Assembly (NCBI GenBank): GCA_032622095.1
Contig: CP136069.1
Coordinates: 153,437,043 to 153,501,042 of the forward strand
Length of the DNA: 64,000 bases
Reading direction: 5' to 3'
Origin: Siphonodentalium dalli
Lineage: Eukaryota > Mollusca > Scaphopoda > Gadilida > Siphonodentaliidae
Shown piece by piece: positions 1 to 10,954 of this stretch (within the stretch, counting starts at the first letter, position 1; the number at the start of each line of letters is the position of its first letter). The position numbers and the translations under genes are program-made. A model generated the notes under the pieces. It was given only the letters and a program-made list of their open reading frames with translations, had not been told where the DNA came from and searched no databases.

Positions 1-479
1 TCTTCTGTGGTTAAGGAGTTGATTATTTAGAGCATTACTGTAGTTCAACTGTATAGCACTTGAATCCCCCCGACACGGTGGTCGTAATACTATGTCTCCC
101 GTCAGTAAAAACGTCCTTGATTCTCGAACAAGCAAACAGTGTGCATTGAGACCATGAAGTTCTAGTCAACACTCCGAAATAATTAACACGTGGTTAGGGC
201 TAATATTCCAATACACGCAATAACCAGGACAATGCCAAATGAAACTAATGGTTTATGTCAAGAAAGCTGCATGTCAGTATTGGGTTGCGTGATCACAGTT
301 GATCGTGATTTGATTAACTACGTGTAACTGCAAGAACGAACATTATTCGTGTTCAGACTTTCTGAATTTAGGTCTCTTTCGCTGAATTGCACATGAGCGA
401 TGTTTATGTTTTCAATTCAATCGAAATGTCAATCTGCTCAGGATTATGGTTCTGCACAGTCTCTTTGAAATTCCGACGG
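1..479. other. Non-coding flank, no gene seen
   Basis: AT-rich sequence without a convincing reading frame, repeat or RNA gene. It runs up to the inverted-repeat element that begins near 480. Confidence 0.5.
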
Positions 480-1032
480 AAATCGTAACAGATCTACGTC
501 TCTAGATCTCTGATTCACTTTTCATTTTCTCGATGCGGCTTCCCCAAGATGACGAAATAAATTGTTTCCAAATATGGAGTGCATGTCTGGCGTAGTGAAC
601 GTTTGTGAGAATCGTATAGTAATTAGTAGTAATTATAAAAACAACAAAATGCGAAAGAATAATCAGTAATATATATCGTTGACTGATGAAACTCGAAGAT
701 GAAGTCTTTAGATAGCGATGCGTATAATGCATTATGAATTTGCCTGTATTCTGCATTATAATATTGTTGTGTTTGGCTATCGTGAGGAAAATTGTCAAAA
801 TAGCATTGACCTCCTATCTCGCAATTTAAATATAACCAACAATTACGAAGCACTGAAGCAGTGTGTGTCATTGTTTTCGGCTTTTTATAGAAGTGATTGA
901 AGTGACATGTTACATCACCATAACAATGAACTCGTACATGCTCTGTACACAACCAATGAGATGGGGGGAATCCCATCAATACAGAACACAAAAGTTAATC
1001 ACAAATCTAGAGACGTAGATCTGTTATGATTT
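480..1032. mobile_element. Foldback/MITE-like element with ~28 bp terminal inverted repeats
   Basis: The left end (480-507) and right end (1005-1032) are inverted copies. Both contain TAACAGATCTACGTCTCTAG, with one mismatch over about 28 bases. The 550 bp between them hold only short frames on both strands that resemble no protein I know. No clear target-site duplication is visible, so the exact ends are uncertain. A non-autonomous DNA transposon is the simplest reading. Confidence 0.6.
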
Positions 1033-1434
1033 ACTTCGGCTTTTTAAGGAGACTGGGTTCTGCATTAAAATATTTTAATGCATTCAACATGATTATCCCG
1101 GGAAGTCACTGGCAAAGAGTCTACTCTCGAAATTTTATGGACGAAATTGTCACATAATTACATATACATCCACTAGAACCCCCACTAGATTCATACCGCT
1201 TGATTCTAGGACAATATAGCAATATCCCTATCAGCTAAAACATGGAACATAGACCTGAATAACAGACGCTCGGCCCTCCAATGACCTCGCGTCCAACCGC
1301 AAGCACCGATTATCATACAACGAAGCAACCCTCCAAATATGGTTGTGGGGCATAACAGAGGAGCCAATCCTAATGTGTATTACCAAAGTACCTCATATAA
1401 TATGCACCCCAAATCTAATATATATTTTGGACTT
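1033..1434. other. Non-coding stretch, nothing recognised
   Basis: No coding frame or repeat can be supported here. It ends at the TG microsatellite. Confidence 0.45.
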
Positions 1435-1562
1435 CTGTATGTGTGTGTGTGTGTGAGAGAGGGTGTGTGTGTGTGTGAGGGTGTGTTTGTGTGTGTGTGT
1501 GTGTGTGTGAGAGGGTGTGTGTGTGTGAGTGGGGGTGAGTGTGGGGTGTGTGTGTGTGTGTG
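1435..1562. repeat. (TG)n microsatellite, interrupted
   Basis: About 128 bases of GT dinucleotides on the plus strand, broken by short GAGAGGG and GAGTGGGGG interruptions. Apparent frames through it are low-complexity artefacts. Confidence 0.95.
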
Positions 1563-1569
1563 TTAGCTA

Positions 1570-2110
1570 TGACCGGGAAAACTACCAGACGGATTTTGAC
1601 AAAATTTGAAACCTAGGGCTAATTTTGTCTAGGGAATGTTTTGGACGGGTCAAATCGTGACCCCGACCTGACCTTGACCTTCAAACAGGTCAATTCAAGG
1701 TCAAATCGGGTAAAACGGACGGATTTCGACGAAATTTGTTAACTAGGGGTACTTTTGTCCGGCGTGTGGTTTGGACGGGTCAAATCGTTACCCCGACATG
1801 ACATTCAAAATTGTCAATTCAAGGTCAAATCGCGAATTTTGACGGGATTTTGACGAAATTTGATACCTAGGGTTACTTTTGTCAGAGGAGTGTTTTGGAC
1901 GGGTCAAATTGTTACCCTAACTGACCTTCACCTTCAAAATTGTCAATTCAAGGTCAAATCGGGTAAAACCGGACGGATTTCGACGGGTACTTTTGTCGGG
2001 TACTTTTGTCCGGGGAGTGTTTTGGACGGGTCAAATCGTGACCCCGACCTGACCTTGACCTTCAAAATGGTCAATTCAAGGTCAAATCGCCGAAAAGCAG
2101 AGGGGAAACA
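1570..2110. repeat. Tandem repeat of ~125 bp, four imperfect units
   Basis: Four successive blocks share a GACGAAATTTG start, an ACCTAGGG box, a TTTTGGACGGGTCAAATCG box, a GACCTGACCTTGACCTTC box and a TTCAAGGTCAAATCG box. Later units contain internal deletions. Frames on both strands stay open across parts of the array because of base composition, and I do not consider them genes. The exact match TCAAGGTCA, or its complement, recurs at 1669, 1695, 1819, 1948, 2050 and 2076. Confidence 0.85.
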
Positions 2111-4588
2111 GCCCGGACGAAGTCGGGTCCACCAGCTAGTAGTATATAAGGGGCAACGATTCACTGACAATATATGCTTACTCAATTCATATCGAGTGTC
2201 TATATCTGCATAGAACACATCTGTTACCCAGGTCGCCGGTCCGCTACATGTGTATACATCACTTGTGTATTATCAGATTAGTAAAGACTAATATAACTAT
2301 CTCTGTGTTTGCTTTACATAACAAAATTCAGACCTAGTTAACCCTGTCTTTACTAAATACTGATCGACGAGTATTTTCCTTAGGAAATGTCCAGGTAATA
2401 AGTTCAACAAACCACCAGTTGTAGAACTTATTATTTGAACATTTCCCCGATCACTATGAACCATTCTGCAATTATATAAACTGTTCGACTGTCTGTCGTC
2501 TGCTTAGATTTCCCTCAGAGTGATTAATAGACAATTCCAATGTATACTCTTTAACTGGGTGGGAGAATCCATTCAGTATCGAAAGGGGTTAACTGTGTGT
2601 GAGAATCCCTAGAAAGGGTTAACCACAAACCATATCCAACCTGCCAATGGCAAAAATAACTCACATTTGGCAAAAACTATTTTCATTTGGCAAAAGATTT
2701 GGCAAGTCACTTTTTAATTCATCAAGACATTCTATATGATTAGAATAACATATAATCCGCTAAACCAAGTAAAAACAAATGTATGTCGACACCGTGCCAC
2801 ATACTGTGTCTAGACTTATTTAATCCCTCCATTGTTATATGGCAATACACCACTACCCACAATCTACCATTCAGCCTTATGACAGACAATGGATTCATTG
2901 GTGTTAATCACCATTACTGTTTTAATGCATTTGATAGTGCACTCCCCAGACGCATTTTGTGGTCCATTAAGCTGTATGACCTAATCAATTAGCTGGCCCA
3001 GTCAATGTTAAAACGTTGTAAATTATTTGTCACTCATTTTATCATGCAAACATATCATGAAAAAACAATGATTCTATTTACCGTATTATGGATGCAGGCT
3101 AGTTAAATTCAGGTGTTTTAGCAGATTAACATAATATAAATTTGATACTCATGTCGCTCCCATTACAAATTCATATTGGGTTTTTAATTGGATTTCCAAT
3201 TTTGTGGTAAAAAAATAATTTGAATATATTTTTGGCCATATTCGAAAAAAAAAAATGCCTATGACGTAGTGAACACTGGTAATTATGTAGAAAATCGTAC
3301 GACTGAAAAAGATTCTCAAACAATATGGCCGTTATGCAGCAGACTATAGGTTACAATACACCAAATGATTTACATAGGCATCAGTGTTAACAAATCCCGC
3401 TGGCCTGTATTCGCAGGAAAGATTTGACCCTGCACGAGTATTTAAAATTAAAGAACGCCCTTTTAAACACACGGAAATGTGCCCAAAAGTACTTGTAAAC
3501 GTGGTGGATCACACTGCAGCTTGACAAACGTCACACTACCCTTAAAATTGAGAAAAAAATGACATTGAAAAAAACACAAACACCTCCCATAAATTATTCG
3601 CCATTTGCACAGCCATAACCGTTTACCATGTGGTTATATTTGATGTTTCTCGGCGGGAAACACTTTTGTGCATTTTTTCGTGCACTTTTCATCCATGTAT
3701 TATTGACCATTCAGCTGCCAGAATGTTTTTTATGCTGATCCTAGCTTGGGGGTTCCAGGGGAAATCACTCTACTAATTTGTATTTGGTGTATTGTAGCCC
3801 TTAGTCCATGTATTTATATGTAAAACTACACATTCACAGGCTGATTGATGTGTGTATTAACCGGGTTACATTGATAGTGTATATAAGCCGATAATTCGCG
3901 GATTTTCGTGAACACAGGCTGAATTTTACTTCCTAACAAAAAATCACTGAACACTGCTCTGGGCTGTTCAGCAAACTTCGGGTTTGATTACGTTTGCTTG
4001 AATATTCTCGCGATCAAAATACAGTCATCATTACTTTATTTGCTGGAGCTATGTAAATAACGATCGGGATTGTGCATTTCTTCACGTATATCAAGCACCC
4101 ATAAGCACAGCTGTCCATCTAAATGCAAATGATGATCGCGGGATGTGTATACAAGTTCCATTTGTGTGTCAATGTAGAAACTGAACAGCTGACATATAGC
4201 ATCCACGCTCCTGCACAAAATAGGCAATAAAATTATACAGTATAGACACGATATCGCATGTCCCGAGGGGTGTTTCTCGATAATAATGTACTTGGAGCAT
4301 GCGCATATGAGGATATGTGTACATATGCTGCTCGAACAAAACTATCACCGTCAAAATATTTTCCAATTTAAGGCAATTTTCACAATATATTTATTTACTA
4401 ATATTTTTATTTAGCCTGTTCTCCTGAAAATAAGCCCATATCGGCATTATTTGAATCTCAATTCTCTATATGAACCTAACTCGACTTACATGCATTAGAT
4501 GTATGCTATTTGTGTGTTTTAACTGGGTCCCGCGACAATTAAACGGAATGACTGGTATAAGTCCACTATGGCTTATTTCAGAATCAAA
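2111..4588. other. Long non-coding stretch, no gene supported
   Basis: AT-rich sequence. Short frames (2783-2992 plus; 4036-4366 minus) show no recognisable domain or codon bias. The only local structure noticed is a cluster of TTTGGCAAAA-type words at 2640-2710. Confidence 0.5.
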
Positions 4589-4665
4589 TAAGTCTAATAT
4601 GAACCTATGCGAATATTTAGGTCTAATATGAACCTATGCGAATATATAGGTTCAATATGATCCAA
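4589..4665. repeat. Short tandem repeat, ~31 bp unit, about 2.5 copies
   Basis: The words TCTAATATGAACCTATGCG and GAATATTTAGG repeat back to back with small changes. Confidence 0.75.
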
Positions 4666-4799
4666 TTTACACGAGGATATGTAATTTTCAAGAACATTCT
4701 ATTTTCACCAGCGTTTTTGCTATAGACATATTCATAAGTATTTTCGCGATCTCAGTGTATTCGACAGATTCAACGCCCGTGTCAGTAATCGAGAGGCTG

Positions 4800-5040
4800 C
4801 AGACAGGGACGTAGCTAGTGTGTCTCTCGGGGGGGGGGGTGTTTACCTTTGAATTTCCAACTGAACACCCACTCAGTTGAACCAGACCAAATACCATTTA
4901 TACGCCCCTAATTGGGTTGGAATTGATGGCACGCAGTTTCAAACCAACTTTTGATCATCAGTGGAACAAATATTCTGATGTTGGTATATCAATTTTGACC
5001 AAAGTCCCCCCCCCCCCGGTGCCACGCCCATGGCTGTAGA
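4800..5040. repeat. Dispersed repeat ends carrying G and C homopolymers
   Basis: A GGGACGTAGCTAG word is followed by a G-run (about 4830-4840) and a stretch with TTCCAACTGAACACC and GTTGAACCAGACCAAAT. A second homopolymer, a C-run at about 5006-5018, is followed by CCACGCCCATGGCTG. The first block matches, in inverted orientation, sequence at 9376-9446, and GGGACGTAGCTAC recurs near 36108. This is a dispersed family, not a gene. Confidence 0.55.
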
Positions 5041-5690
5041 GCGGAGGAAATACCTTTGTGCTGGTCTGGTAACGGCAGATCCGCTCTTTGTAAGATGTGA
5101 TATATGTCTAAGTATATTCGCAATTGGTTCGTTTCGTTGTTAGATTTTGGCTTATTCGTAATTCCAATCTTTTCTTTGTGTATTAATTGTATCACGTCAA
5201 TTCGGACCCATGTGTTAATTAACCATTTCCATCGCACTTGGTGTCAAGGTTATTTTTCATATTTTTCATAGCGACATGATTATTTATTTGCCAACGAGTT
5301 AAATCGAACGTTGTGTGCATATAATTACACCCATGTCCCTCTCTATAGTAAATTGCTGTTGAATTTATCAAAGCTAATGTAATTATATCGGATAATTACA
5401 TTAGGTCGAGATTTTATCAGTGCAACAAAAACGACCCAAAAGTACTTGAGCGCAATGATATCAATTTTGTAGTCCGTTGCATAGTAACTAAGGACGCTAC
5501 TTTCTTCACACTCGCTTCGCAGTACACATTTTTTTCACGAACGGTATGATAGTCAATAAAAGAATAATAAATAAATATCCAAAATAAAGACAATGCCCCA
5601 ATGAGATTATTCCTTAAGTAATTGAAATTTGTTAGGTCACGCGATGCCGTTAATTAACACATCTGCAGTTTCTGTATATATAAGTTAAAT
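5041..5690. other. Non-coding stretch, nothing recognised
   Basis: AT-rich with no supported gene. A short palindrome, AATTATATCGGATAATT, lies near 5380-5396. Confidence 0.4.
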
Positions 5691-5752
5691 TTAATTTTTG
5701 CTACCTCACTCTCATTTGATCTCGGTCGGACCACCATAGAGACAGGATCACC

Positions 5753-6210
5753 ATGCTGGATTCCATGCATGTTGCGCCTTGCATGAACTACATGGACTCT
5801 CCACGCTCACAAAGGCGGATTCCAGCTGAATATGGACACGTAGTCCGGCCCAGCATAGCCCTTATCAGGGCTCTCTATCTGGAAGGAACTGGAGACTGTC
5901 AAAATCAACCAGAAAGTCTCGTAAAAGAAAGAAGACGCCACCCAAGAAGAAGAGGAACGCAGAGCGAATGACTGCGTGGAAAAAGATGAAGTCGACTGGT
6001 GCCACACCAGGCGACACCTCCCGCGTACCCGAGACCCCTGCGCCCCTAGACGTGGTAATGGACTCTCCTCCACCACGGATAGATGGGGACACCTTCCACT
6101 TCCCTTCACATTGGCCAAGTATAGACTCCCCTGTATCGAAGTCATTACAATTCTTCCAAGTACTTCATGACTACCTCATTTTTCATCACTCATTAAACCC
6201 AAGTAACTAA
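5753..6210 (+). pseudogene. Decayed coding-like stretch, basic then proline-rich, family unknown
   Basis: From about 5835 to 6210 one plus-strand frame stays open without an ATG at its start. It encodes a strongly basic run (lysine and arginine rich, about 5905-5995) followed by a proline/serine-rich tail ending at a TAA near 6210. A second frame, opened by an ATG at 5753, covers the upstream part and stops at 5971. The GC-rich composition here contrasts with the AT-rich flanks, and the frame change suggests a frameshifted old gene, possibly an ORF1- or gag-like part of a retroelement. No domain can be named, and chance in a GC-richer patch is a real alternative. A TATA-like run (about 5675-5690) lies upstream. 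Confidence 0.3.
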
Positions 6211-6540
6211 ACAAAATCGTCTTTCTTACCTTTAAATAGATATATATATATATAAATTTACTACCTTCATACATGTATATGGAGCGTTCACAAGTTGTAA
6301 AATTATGAAATGCCGTAACACGACAAACAAAGAACAGGACGAGTAAACCAGCCCCCATATTTCCACAATAAGGACTATTTGCTCAAATTCATATTTATTG
6401 CCAATACTTGGTTGCATATATAATGACCACGGGACTGGGAACATTTTCTTTCTTTATACCAATCTATACAATCATACATTATATTATATTTCTATTATTA
6501 TCGTATATTGTTCTTCCCGAAAGGTGTCATGATTTACAAA
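6211..6540. other. AT-rich spacer with a TA run
   Basis: Contains a (TA)n run at about 6239-6256. Nothing else is recognisable. Confidence 0.5.
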
Positions 6541-6543
6541 ATA

Positions 6544-7000
6544 AACTATCGTACCATATGGTATCACCCGAAGACTCCAGGGTACATCGAACCAGAGTCG
6601 TCACCTGCAACTGCAACTGCAACCGACTCAGAGGCTCCAACATCCAATTCCGACCCGAAGACCAGAAAGAACAAACAGAACGAATAATAGGACTAGCAAT
6701 GGAATTCATCAAACAATCCGAAACACGGCAAGCCGAAATCGAAGCCACTATACAACAGACAGCAATTCCAATTTCACCATCATCACCATTAGAACCCCCG
6801 CAAAAGAAAACGAAAGAAAAAAGGAGGGGAAAACAAACAGCCGTTAATAACAACACCTCACCCTGCATGCCTCCCGGTCAGTATCCGCAACAACAGTCAC
6901 CGCCAACAGAATCTATGATCATCGACAATTCAAGAAAGAGTGATGGGACCTGCAAATGCAGTCCGACCACCAACCCTAACAATATTTACCTTTATCTTGT
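6544..7000 (+). pseudogene. Decayed coding-like stretch rich in Q, E, K, P and S
   Basis: A plus-strand frame runs from an ATG near 6408 to 7088, but only about 6560-6960 looks coding. That part is A/C-rich on this strand and encodes a glutamate/glutamine-rich, helix-like segment, then a basic KKTKEKRRGKQ patch, then proline/glutamine-rich sequence. A second frame is also open over the first 110 bases and has protein-like composition, which suggests a frameshift. The low T content differs from the flanks and resembles retroelement ORF1 or gag-type DNA. No family is recognised. It may belong with the 5.8-6.2 kb stretch. Confidence 0.3.
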
Positions 7001-7003
7001 AAG

Positions 7004-7076
7004 GCAGTGCATTCTCTTATATTTGCGAGACTCCCTATATATGGGAGACTCCCATATATACGAGTATGCACTGGCA
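7004..7076. repeat. Imperfect hairpin related to the 23.0-23.4 kb element
   Basis: The left arm GTGCATTCTCTTATATTTGC and the right arm ending GAGTATGCACTGGC are imperfect inverted copies around a GGGAGACTCCC-type centre. Arm sequence and overall plan resemble the 69 bp hairpins at 23070-23138 and 23217-23285, so this looks like a degraded relative. Confidence 0.55.
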
Positions 7077-7269
7077 CAGATTCTATAATGCTGCACCAGC
7101 GCAGCTCCGTCATGAAAGGGTTAAGTTACGTCCACGTATATATTACAACCGGCGTTCCTATTGTTTTGGAGGTCGCTTCCAACTACATGTATATGGCTTA
7201 TCCCATAGTTTTAATTGTATAAATAAACGTGTATTCCCCAAAACGACTCAACCCGAAATAAGCTGTATC

Positions 7270-7740
7270 ACACATACCTCGAACCCATGGTCGCACTGAT
7301 AGGCAGCTCAACTCCCGATGAAATCACACATACAGACCTCGAACCCATGGTCACACCGATAGGCAGCTCAACTCCCGATGAAATCACACAGACAGACCCC
7401 GAACCCATGGTCACACCGATAGGCAGCTCAACTCCCGATGAAATCACACAGACAGACCTCGAACCCATGGTCACACCGATAGGCAGCTCAACTCCCGGTG
7501 AAATCACACAGGCATATCTCGAACCCATGGTCACACCGATAGGCAGCTCAACTCCCGGTGAAATCACACAGACCTAGAACCCATGGTCACACCGATAGGC
7601 AGCTCACCTCCCGATGAAATCACACAGACAGACCTCGAACTCATGGTTGCACCGATAGGCAGCTCAACTCCCGGTGAAATCACACAGACAGACCTCGAAC
7701 CCATGGTCGCACCGATAGGCAGCTGAACTCCCGGTGAATG
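7270..7740. repeat. 60 bp minisatellite, 8 units (duplication copy 1)
   Basis: Each unit contains ACCCATGGTC, ACCGATAGGCAGCTCAACTC and GATGAAATCACACAGACAG. Since 60 is a multiple of three, frames remain open on both strands; the plus frame reads as a 20-residue repeat (LEPMVTPIGSSTPDEITQTD) until a unit four bases shorter, near 7570, breaks it. No start context, signal peptide or exon boundary supports expression, so I call it a minisatellite rather than a gene. Confidence 0.9.
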
Positions 7741-8319
7741 TTTACTTTTTAACGATGTCCCCATCATAGCGAGGTGAGCTCGTGGATACAGTGCTTTGGT
7801 GAAAACTTTCAACAGTTGGACATTTCATGGCTGAGACAACATTAGTTGGAAAGTTTACAATCAATATAGGTTGAAATTTTTCGAAATGTTTGATTTTCCA
7901 AATAGTAATTAGTGGGGTATGTATGTTGTTTTTAGACCGACAAGACTGGACAAGAGCATATTTCTCTACTTTTGGTAAAATTAATTGTTCTGAAATGGCT
8001 ATCATGTTGGAAAGTTTCCAACCTTAAAGTGATGTGAAACACTCCGGTAGGGTGATCAAATAGAACCGGAGAAAAATATTGTTTAAAGTAGTTATTTTTA
8101 CGCATATATACGAGTATGCACTGGCACAGATTTTATAATGCTGCACCAGCGCAGCTCTGTCATGAAAGGGTTATGTTACGTCCACGTATATATTACAACC
8201 GGCGTTCCTATTGTTTTGGAGGTCGCTTCCAACTACATGTATATGGATTATCCCATAGTTTTAATTGTATAAATAAACGTGTATTCCCCAAAACGACTCA
8301 ACCCGAAATAAGCTGTATC

Positions 8320-8668
8320 ACACATACCTCGAACCCATGGTCGCACTGATAGGCAGCTCAACTCCCGATGAAATCACACATACAGACCTCGAACCCATGG
8401 TCACACCGATAGGCAGCTCAACTCCCGATGAAATCACACAGACAGACCCCGAACCCATGGTCACACCGATAGGCAGCTCAACTCCCGGTGAAATCACACA
8501 GGCATATCTCGAACCCATGGTCGCACCGATAGGCAGCTCAACTCTCGGTGAAATCACACATACAGACCTCGAACCCATGGTCACACCGATAGGCAGCTCA
8601 ACTCCCGGTGAAATCACACAGACCTAGAACCCATGGTCGCACCGATAGGCAGCTGAACTCCCGGTGAA
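8320..8668. repeat. 60 bp minisatellite, 6 units (duplication copy 2)
   Basis: Same unit as at 7270-7740 but with six copies. The same short unit with ACAGACCTAGAACCC breaks the frame near 8620. Confidence 0.9.
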
Positions 8669-8953
8669 TGTTTACTTTTTAACGATGTCCCCATCATAGC
8701 GAGGTGAGCTCGTGGATACAGTGCTTTGGTGAAAACTTTCAACAGTTGGACATTTCATGGCTGAGACAACATTAGTTGGAAAGTTTACAATCAATATAGG
8801 TTGAAATTTTTCGAAATGTTTGATTTTCCAAATAGTAATTAGTGGGGTATGTATGTTGTTTTTAGACCGACAAGACTGGACAAGAGCATATTTCTCTACT
8901 TTTGGTAAAATTAATTGTTCTGAAATGGCTATCATGTTGGAAAGTTTCCAACC

Positions 8954-9322
8954 TTAAAGTGATGTGAAACACTCCGGTAGGGTGATCAAATAGAACCGGA
9001 GAAAAATATTGTTTAAAGTAGTTATTTTTACGCATATTAATCCAAATTTACAGTACCCACACGTCATTCTTATATATTAATTAAATGGAATAACTCTCGA
9101 AATAATTTGCGTTAGTTTATCGCCGATCGCAGCGTCCCGAATCGAGATGTAAATATTTACAATTAAGCGTAGTTCAGACAATGATATCTATGGAGCGTTA
9201 TGGTTTATTTCTTTGAAATTTTAGGTAATGCTAGTAGAATGCTACATTCCCACACTTGGCATAGCGCCTGGGTACTAACTTATCAGTTTCTGGCACCGAA
9301 CAAGTCCATAATATGTCTTTAA
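8954..9322 (-). mobile_element. Dispersed repeat family A, copy 1 (369 bp)
   Basis: Read on the minus strand it starts TTAAAGACATATTATG and ends TTTCACATCACTTTAA. It matches copies at 21428-21799 and 22769-23559. The ends are flanked by, or consist of, TTAA, which fits a non-autonomous element using TTAA targets, though terminal inverted repeats are minimal. Confidence 0.75.
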
Positions 9323-9375
9323 TAGGTCGCTGTCAGGTTGGAAACGCAAATATTCTTTCGCAAACATGGGGAATT

Positions 9376-9490
9376 GGTCCGGTTCAAGGTGGTTCAGTTG
9401 AAAATTTCACGGTGGACCAACCCCCCCCCCCCCCCCCCCCCCCCCCGCGGAGACCATCTAGCCACACAGTCTCTGGTTCAGTAAACACAT
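9376..9490. repeat. Dispersed repeat end with a 26 bp C-run
   Basis: GGTTCAGTTGAAAATTTCAC and GGTGGACCAA precede C26 at 9421-9446, which is followed by GAGACCATCTAGCCAC. The words before the C-run match the 4840-4900 region in inverted orientation, and the words after it match GAGACTATTTAGCCACG at about 63220. Confidence 0.65.
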
Positions 9491-10560
9491 ATTATAATAC
9501 ATGAGTTCACATCATGACCGGTGACGTCAGATGCGAAATCTTACAATTCAAGAACCCATACATGCATGTGTATCCTGTGTCATTCCTAATTATACTTATT
9601 ATAACTTGAGGCTATATGTGTGTCTGCCGTTCGGCATGCGGGAAATGGTCTATATAATTAGAGCCTTTCACCATCCCAGAATACAATGTGATATGATCAA
9701 ACTCCAGGCAGAGTTATCTCCCACTGCCATAAGATACCACTGCCATAAGGACATTTGGTAAGGATTTCTTACGTGTTCTTATTTCTTATGTTTTAGGCAT
9801 AAAATTGTCTATGTCTGTCTCAGTTCATATTGTTCTTATCAATACTGAAATAATTACCATTATTGCAAACTGTTGGTGGTCAAAATAAGATAATAGGTGA
9901 CTAAATATAGTTCCGACGATATGTAAAAATAGATGTATCGGTCCGCAAAGTACCATCCTTGTGGCAGTGGTATATCGCAGTGATATCGTAGAGGGTGCTG
10001 CATGGAGTTTGTGATATGATATGCTTCAATGATCCAATGTACATAAATGGATATATTGAGAAGTGTGGAGGCATAAACTCGTAGAGACCCGCGCGCACTG
10101 CACGCACTGAACTGAAAACTTCCTGTCGGCAAATGTATAACGCTGAATTTATAACGTCTGGTGAAATGTTTGCTAAACAATTAAAGACAATGTGTCACTG
10201 AATTATCTTATATGTGCGAGGTCATCAACACATGGACTTGAGCATAATCACATAGTACTGCCCGAGTTTAAATACGAGTAAAATAATTAGTCGCTTTAAG
10301 CTAGAAATCAATTCGCGTGAGGATTTCATTACTGAAGCGTAATGATAAACATGAGACGTGAAATCAAATCGCCTGACTTTAAATGATACCACAGGACAGA
10401 ATAACGATAATTACTGTCTTCGTGTCGTTCCCTTTTTCAAAGATCTAAATTGAGTGGAAGAAAGATGCGGATCCCCATAGTATAAATCAAATGATAAATT
10501 GAATCCTGAATTGTACTGACATCGCAGAGAAAATCGACGTCTAACACTGTCATTGTCAGA
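9491..10560. other. Non-coding stretch, no gene supported
   Basis: Short frames on both strands (9531-9761, 9860-10180) show no domain. A CRE-like GTGACGTCAG lies at about 9521-9530. The word CACTGCCATAAG occurs twice near 9720-9750, and a related CTTGTGGCAGTGG at about 9958 is partly its inverse. Confidence 0.45.
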
Positions 10561-10954
10561 TAATGCCCCTGTGACATTATCACGTATATGCGTTACTGGA
10601 GTCTGTATAGGTGATCCAACATCATTAGGCTAATTATGGGTTGATCAGGTCTCGGGAGTAGACGTTATCCACGGGGTTTGCTGGCCGAGAAAGTTCCAAC
10701 TGGGCTAATTCTGGAGTGATATTTGATGTAGGCGTTACTCGTGTCAGAAGACCCAGCACCATTATATATAGGCTAATTCTCTGGGTTGTCACCTCAGGTG
10801 GGCGTTACTCGAGTCTGGCAGGTTATATATCTAGCACAGTTGGGCTAAAACTGTGGGTGAAGGGACTTATACAATGCAGTCCGAACATCCTACCGGGCCT
10901 TCGACCGGAAACGACTCAACAACTAAAACTGTGGGTTGATACCTCGCGTACTGA
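10560..10954. repeat. Diverged edge of the 61-62 bp satellite
   Basis: Blocks with GGCTAATT, GGGTTGAT or GGAGTGATA, and GGCGTTACTCG recur every 60-75 bases. They line up with the landmarks of the clean satellite that follows but are heavily mutated, as expected at an array edge. Confidence 0.65.

Larger units (their letters stand above)
7053..9036. repeat. Recent tandem duplication, units 7053-8102 and 8103-9036
   Basis: The two units are nearly identical outside the minisatellite; the 264 bases at 7742-8005 and 8672-8935 translate identically. The offset is 1050 bp before the minisatellite and 930 bp after it, because unit 1 has two more 60 bp repeats. The junction shares GCATAT, and it lies inside a family A repeat end, of which unit 1 keeps only the first 80 bases (about 8024-8102). 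Confidence 0.9.

Noticed and set aside
1339-1566. Cysteine/valine-rich frame through the TG microsatellite
   Set aside because: Pure translation of GT repeats; an artefact of simple sequence.
5807-6145. 112-residue minus-strand frame opposite the 5.8-6.2 kb stretch
   Set aside because: The plus strand has the more protein-like basic and proline-rich sequence; the minus frame looks like its shadow. Neither is certain.
7268-7567. Minus-strand frame through the 60 bp minisatellite, giving a repetitive peptide
   Set aside because: Both strands are open because the unit length is a multiple of three; no start, splice or transcript signal favours this strand.
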